In this document: positions 62,788-64,000 of the stretch, piece after piece | Numbering within the stretch: the first letter of the stretch is position 1 | Layout of the letters: each line of letters opens with the position of its first letter | NCBI GenBank assembly: GCA_963704855.1 | Contig: CAVPHY010000028.1 | Coordinates: 992,001 to 1,056,000 of the forward strand | Length of the DNA: 64,000 nucleotides | Reading direction: 5' to 3' | Source of the DNA: SZUA-36 sp963704855 | Lineage (GTDB): Bacteria; Pseudomonadota; Gammaproteobacteria; Xanthomonadales; SZUA-36 | Position numbers and translations under genes: made by a program | The notes under the pieces: generated by a model | The model's database searches: none | Told to the model about the DNA's origin: nothing | What the model saw: the letters and a program-made list of their open reading frames with translations, nothing else

Positions 62788-64000
62788 TTATTTGCTCCTG
62801 GTCGTATTCCGAGCTAACAGTGATTTCAGCTTGTCTCGTTGCGATTGGTCAAGACTGGCAAACCGTTCTGCTTTGGAGGAACGCACGGTATTCACTGTTT
62901 TGGTTGCTTGATCCAGCAACCTGGCAAAACTGATAAGCTCAGGTACCCGAAATAGGTCTGCTGGTTCCGTTTTAAATCCCATCCGGCGCAAGTCCATGAC
63001 ACAACGAATTGCTGACAGCGAATCTCCTCCTAATTGAAAGAAGTTGTTTTCTAAATAGATTTGATCGACTTCGACATACTTTTTCCAAAGATCCGCCACA
63101 AGATTCTCTGTAGAAGTTTGAGGTAGCGCGTATGACTCGGTGTCAGAGTCTGAGATTGAATGTTCTGCAGTAAATGACGATCGATTTTGCCATGCGTGTT
63201 TAGTGGCATGGTATCAAGATAATTCAGTTTTCGCGGTAGCATGTAGTCGGGTAAGCGCTCGCGGAGCCAGCTTGTCAACGCTCGCTGGTCTAACTGGGTA
63301 TCACCGGTAAAGTAAGCGTGCAATATACTGCCGCCTGGCTGGTAGGTTTTTGGTGAATAACCGATTTCCTTGAGAATGGATTCTACATTCTCCCTGTCGA
63401 TTTTATCGTTGAGCTCCTCAAGTACATCGTTTCTTGTCTTGTGACCAAACCTGACATCCCAGCTGTACGGCAGGGAATAATTATGAAAACCCTTCTCAAG
63501 TTTGTGGACGTAAATGCCGGTATCGTTAATGAGACAGTTCGTCGACCTGCCTGTGTCAGCTGGTCTGATCCAGCCAACCCGTGATTTCAGGTATTCCATC
63601 ATATCGGAGAGTTCAACCTGACAGTAACGGAAAAAATCGACAATCGTGATTTTTGAGGCGAGTGTCCCATTGTTTGCATCCTCAATACAAAGCAATGTAT
63701 TCGGGGCATCCTTGACTGCATGATACTGAATGCGGGCAGCCTGACGATTTCGTCTATTTTTTCCGGCGACAGGGAGAACTCGGAAAAAAGTTCGTTGTTG
63801 AAACGGGTTTCGAATAATTGACCTCGGGATAAACCGGTGAAGATAAAATCAATGTCATGTTCCGCAGCAAATTTCAGCGAAAGATTGTAGATGGTTTTGA
63901 AACAGCCATCACAGACATTGGAGTAGCGCTCCAGGCTATCCGCGAAAATGGAATTCATATGTGGCGTGCTGGCGTAATGATGTGCGACGCCTAAGGTGGA
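62788..64000 (-). pseudogene. NRPS gene end: PP-loop ATPase domain inside an adenylation domain, then carrier; frameshifted
   Basis: The gene enters from the right edge. Reading leftward, 64000 to about 63715 encodes an AANH/PP-loop ATP-pyrophosphatase-type segment (HHYASTPHMNSIFADSLERYSNVCDGCFKTIYNLSLKFAAEHDIDFIFTGLSRGQ), continuing after a frameshift near 63710 as CIEDANNGTLASKITIVDFFRYCQVEL...SWDVRFGHKTRNDVLEELN. The protein then turns directly into the C-terminal subdomain of an adenylation domain (HAYFTGDTQLDQRALTSWLRERLPDYMLPRKL...NTHGKIDRHLLQ, motifs a9 and a10), and after a second shift near 63080 into a carrier domain (FFQLGGDSLSAIR). The core of the adenylation domain and the SGGxDS loop would lie beyond the edge. 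Confidence 0.65.

Overview
The window looks like a chromosomal segment from a free-living, probably marine or sediment, gammaproteobacterium that feeds on polysaccharides. This is inferred from two TonB-dependent receptors, LacI-controlled glycan operons with GH3, GH26-like, GH30, GH43 and phosphorylase enzymes, an isomerase-type xylose pathway, IPTL-type C-terminal sorting tails and secreted proteins ending in a 'GFE/SFE' tail. No rRNA, tRNA, CRISPR array, phage or plasmid genes were seen. The species cannot be named from the sequence.

Bases 1-5394 hold the end of an unrecognised gene and two adjacent CHAT-domain (caspase-like) genes, both broken by frameshifts. Bases 5750-22100 are a run of intact, exported, repeat-rich proteins: a BNR propeller with 14 CPGW repeats, an SGNH/CE6-like esterase with a PPC domain, a tetraheme cytochrome with an IPTL tail, a discoidin-like repeat protein with a similar tail, a second BNR propeller, a periplasmic TonB-C protein and an exported EF-Tu-domain-2-like protein. 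Bases 22145-24744 hold a decayed cassette: a PhnZ/TmpB-like HD protein, a TauD-family dioxygenase and an ATP-grasp enzyme. Behind it are a good sigma-54 promoter, a 45-codon secreted ORF and a truncated copy of the EF-Tu-like gene.

Bases 25780-57443 are a large intact glycan-utilisation region. One part is a LacI / GH26-like pair. Next comes a minus-strand operon of LacI, sugar porter, clan GH-A glycosidase, clan GH-Q phosphorylase-like protein, GH30 and GPH symporter, which suggests beta-glucan breakdown. A second minus-strand run is xylulokinase, xylose isomerase, Gfo/Idh oxidoreductase, a TonB-dependent receptor, and then a cassette of a DUF6445 oxygenase-like protein, flavin-dependent halogenase, SapC, cupin-8 and a second halogenase. 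The xylose porter and a GH3 lipoprotein read the other way, facing a GH43 beta-xylosidase. Near-identical LacI-type palindromes (consensus about TGTAAACGTTTACA) lie in front of most of these units, suggesting one shared regulatory logic. A second receptor closes this part.

Bases 59998-64000 are the end of an NRPS locus on the minus strand. The upstream gene appears to carry a PP-loop (AANH-type) ATP-pyrophosphatase domain inside an adenylation domain, followed by a carrier domain. The downstream gene is condensation-carrier-thioesterase. Both contain frameshifts.

Lesions are very uneven. I count at least fifteen frameshifts or stops in the CHAT, HD/TauD/ATP-grasp and NRPS segments, and none in roughly 16 kb (5.9-22.1 kb) and 34 kb (25.8-59.6 kb) of coding sequence between them. 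This favours real local gene decay over uniform sequencing error, but reads would be needed to settle it.
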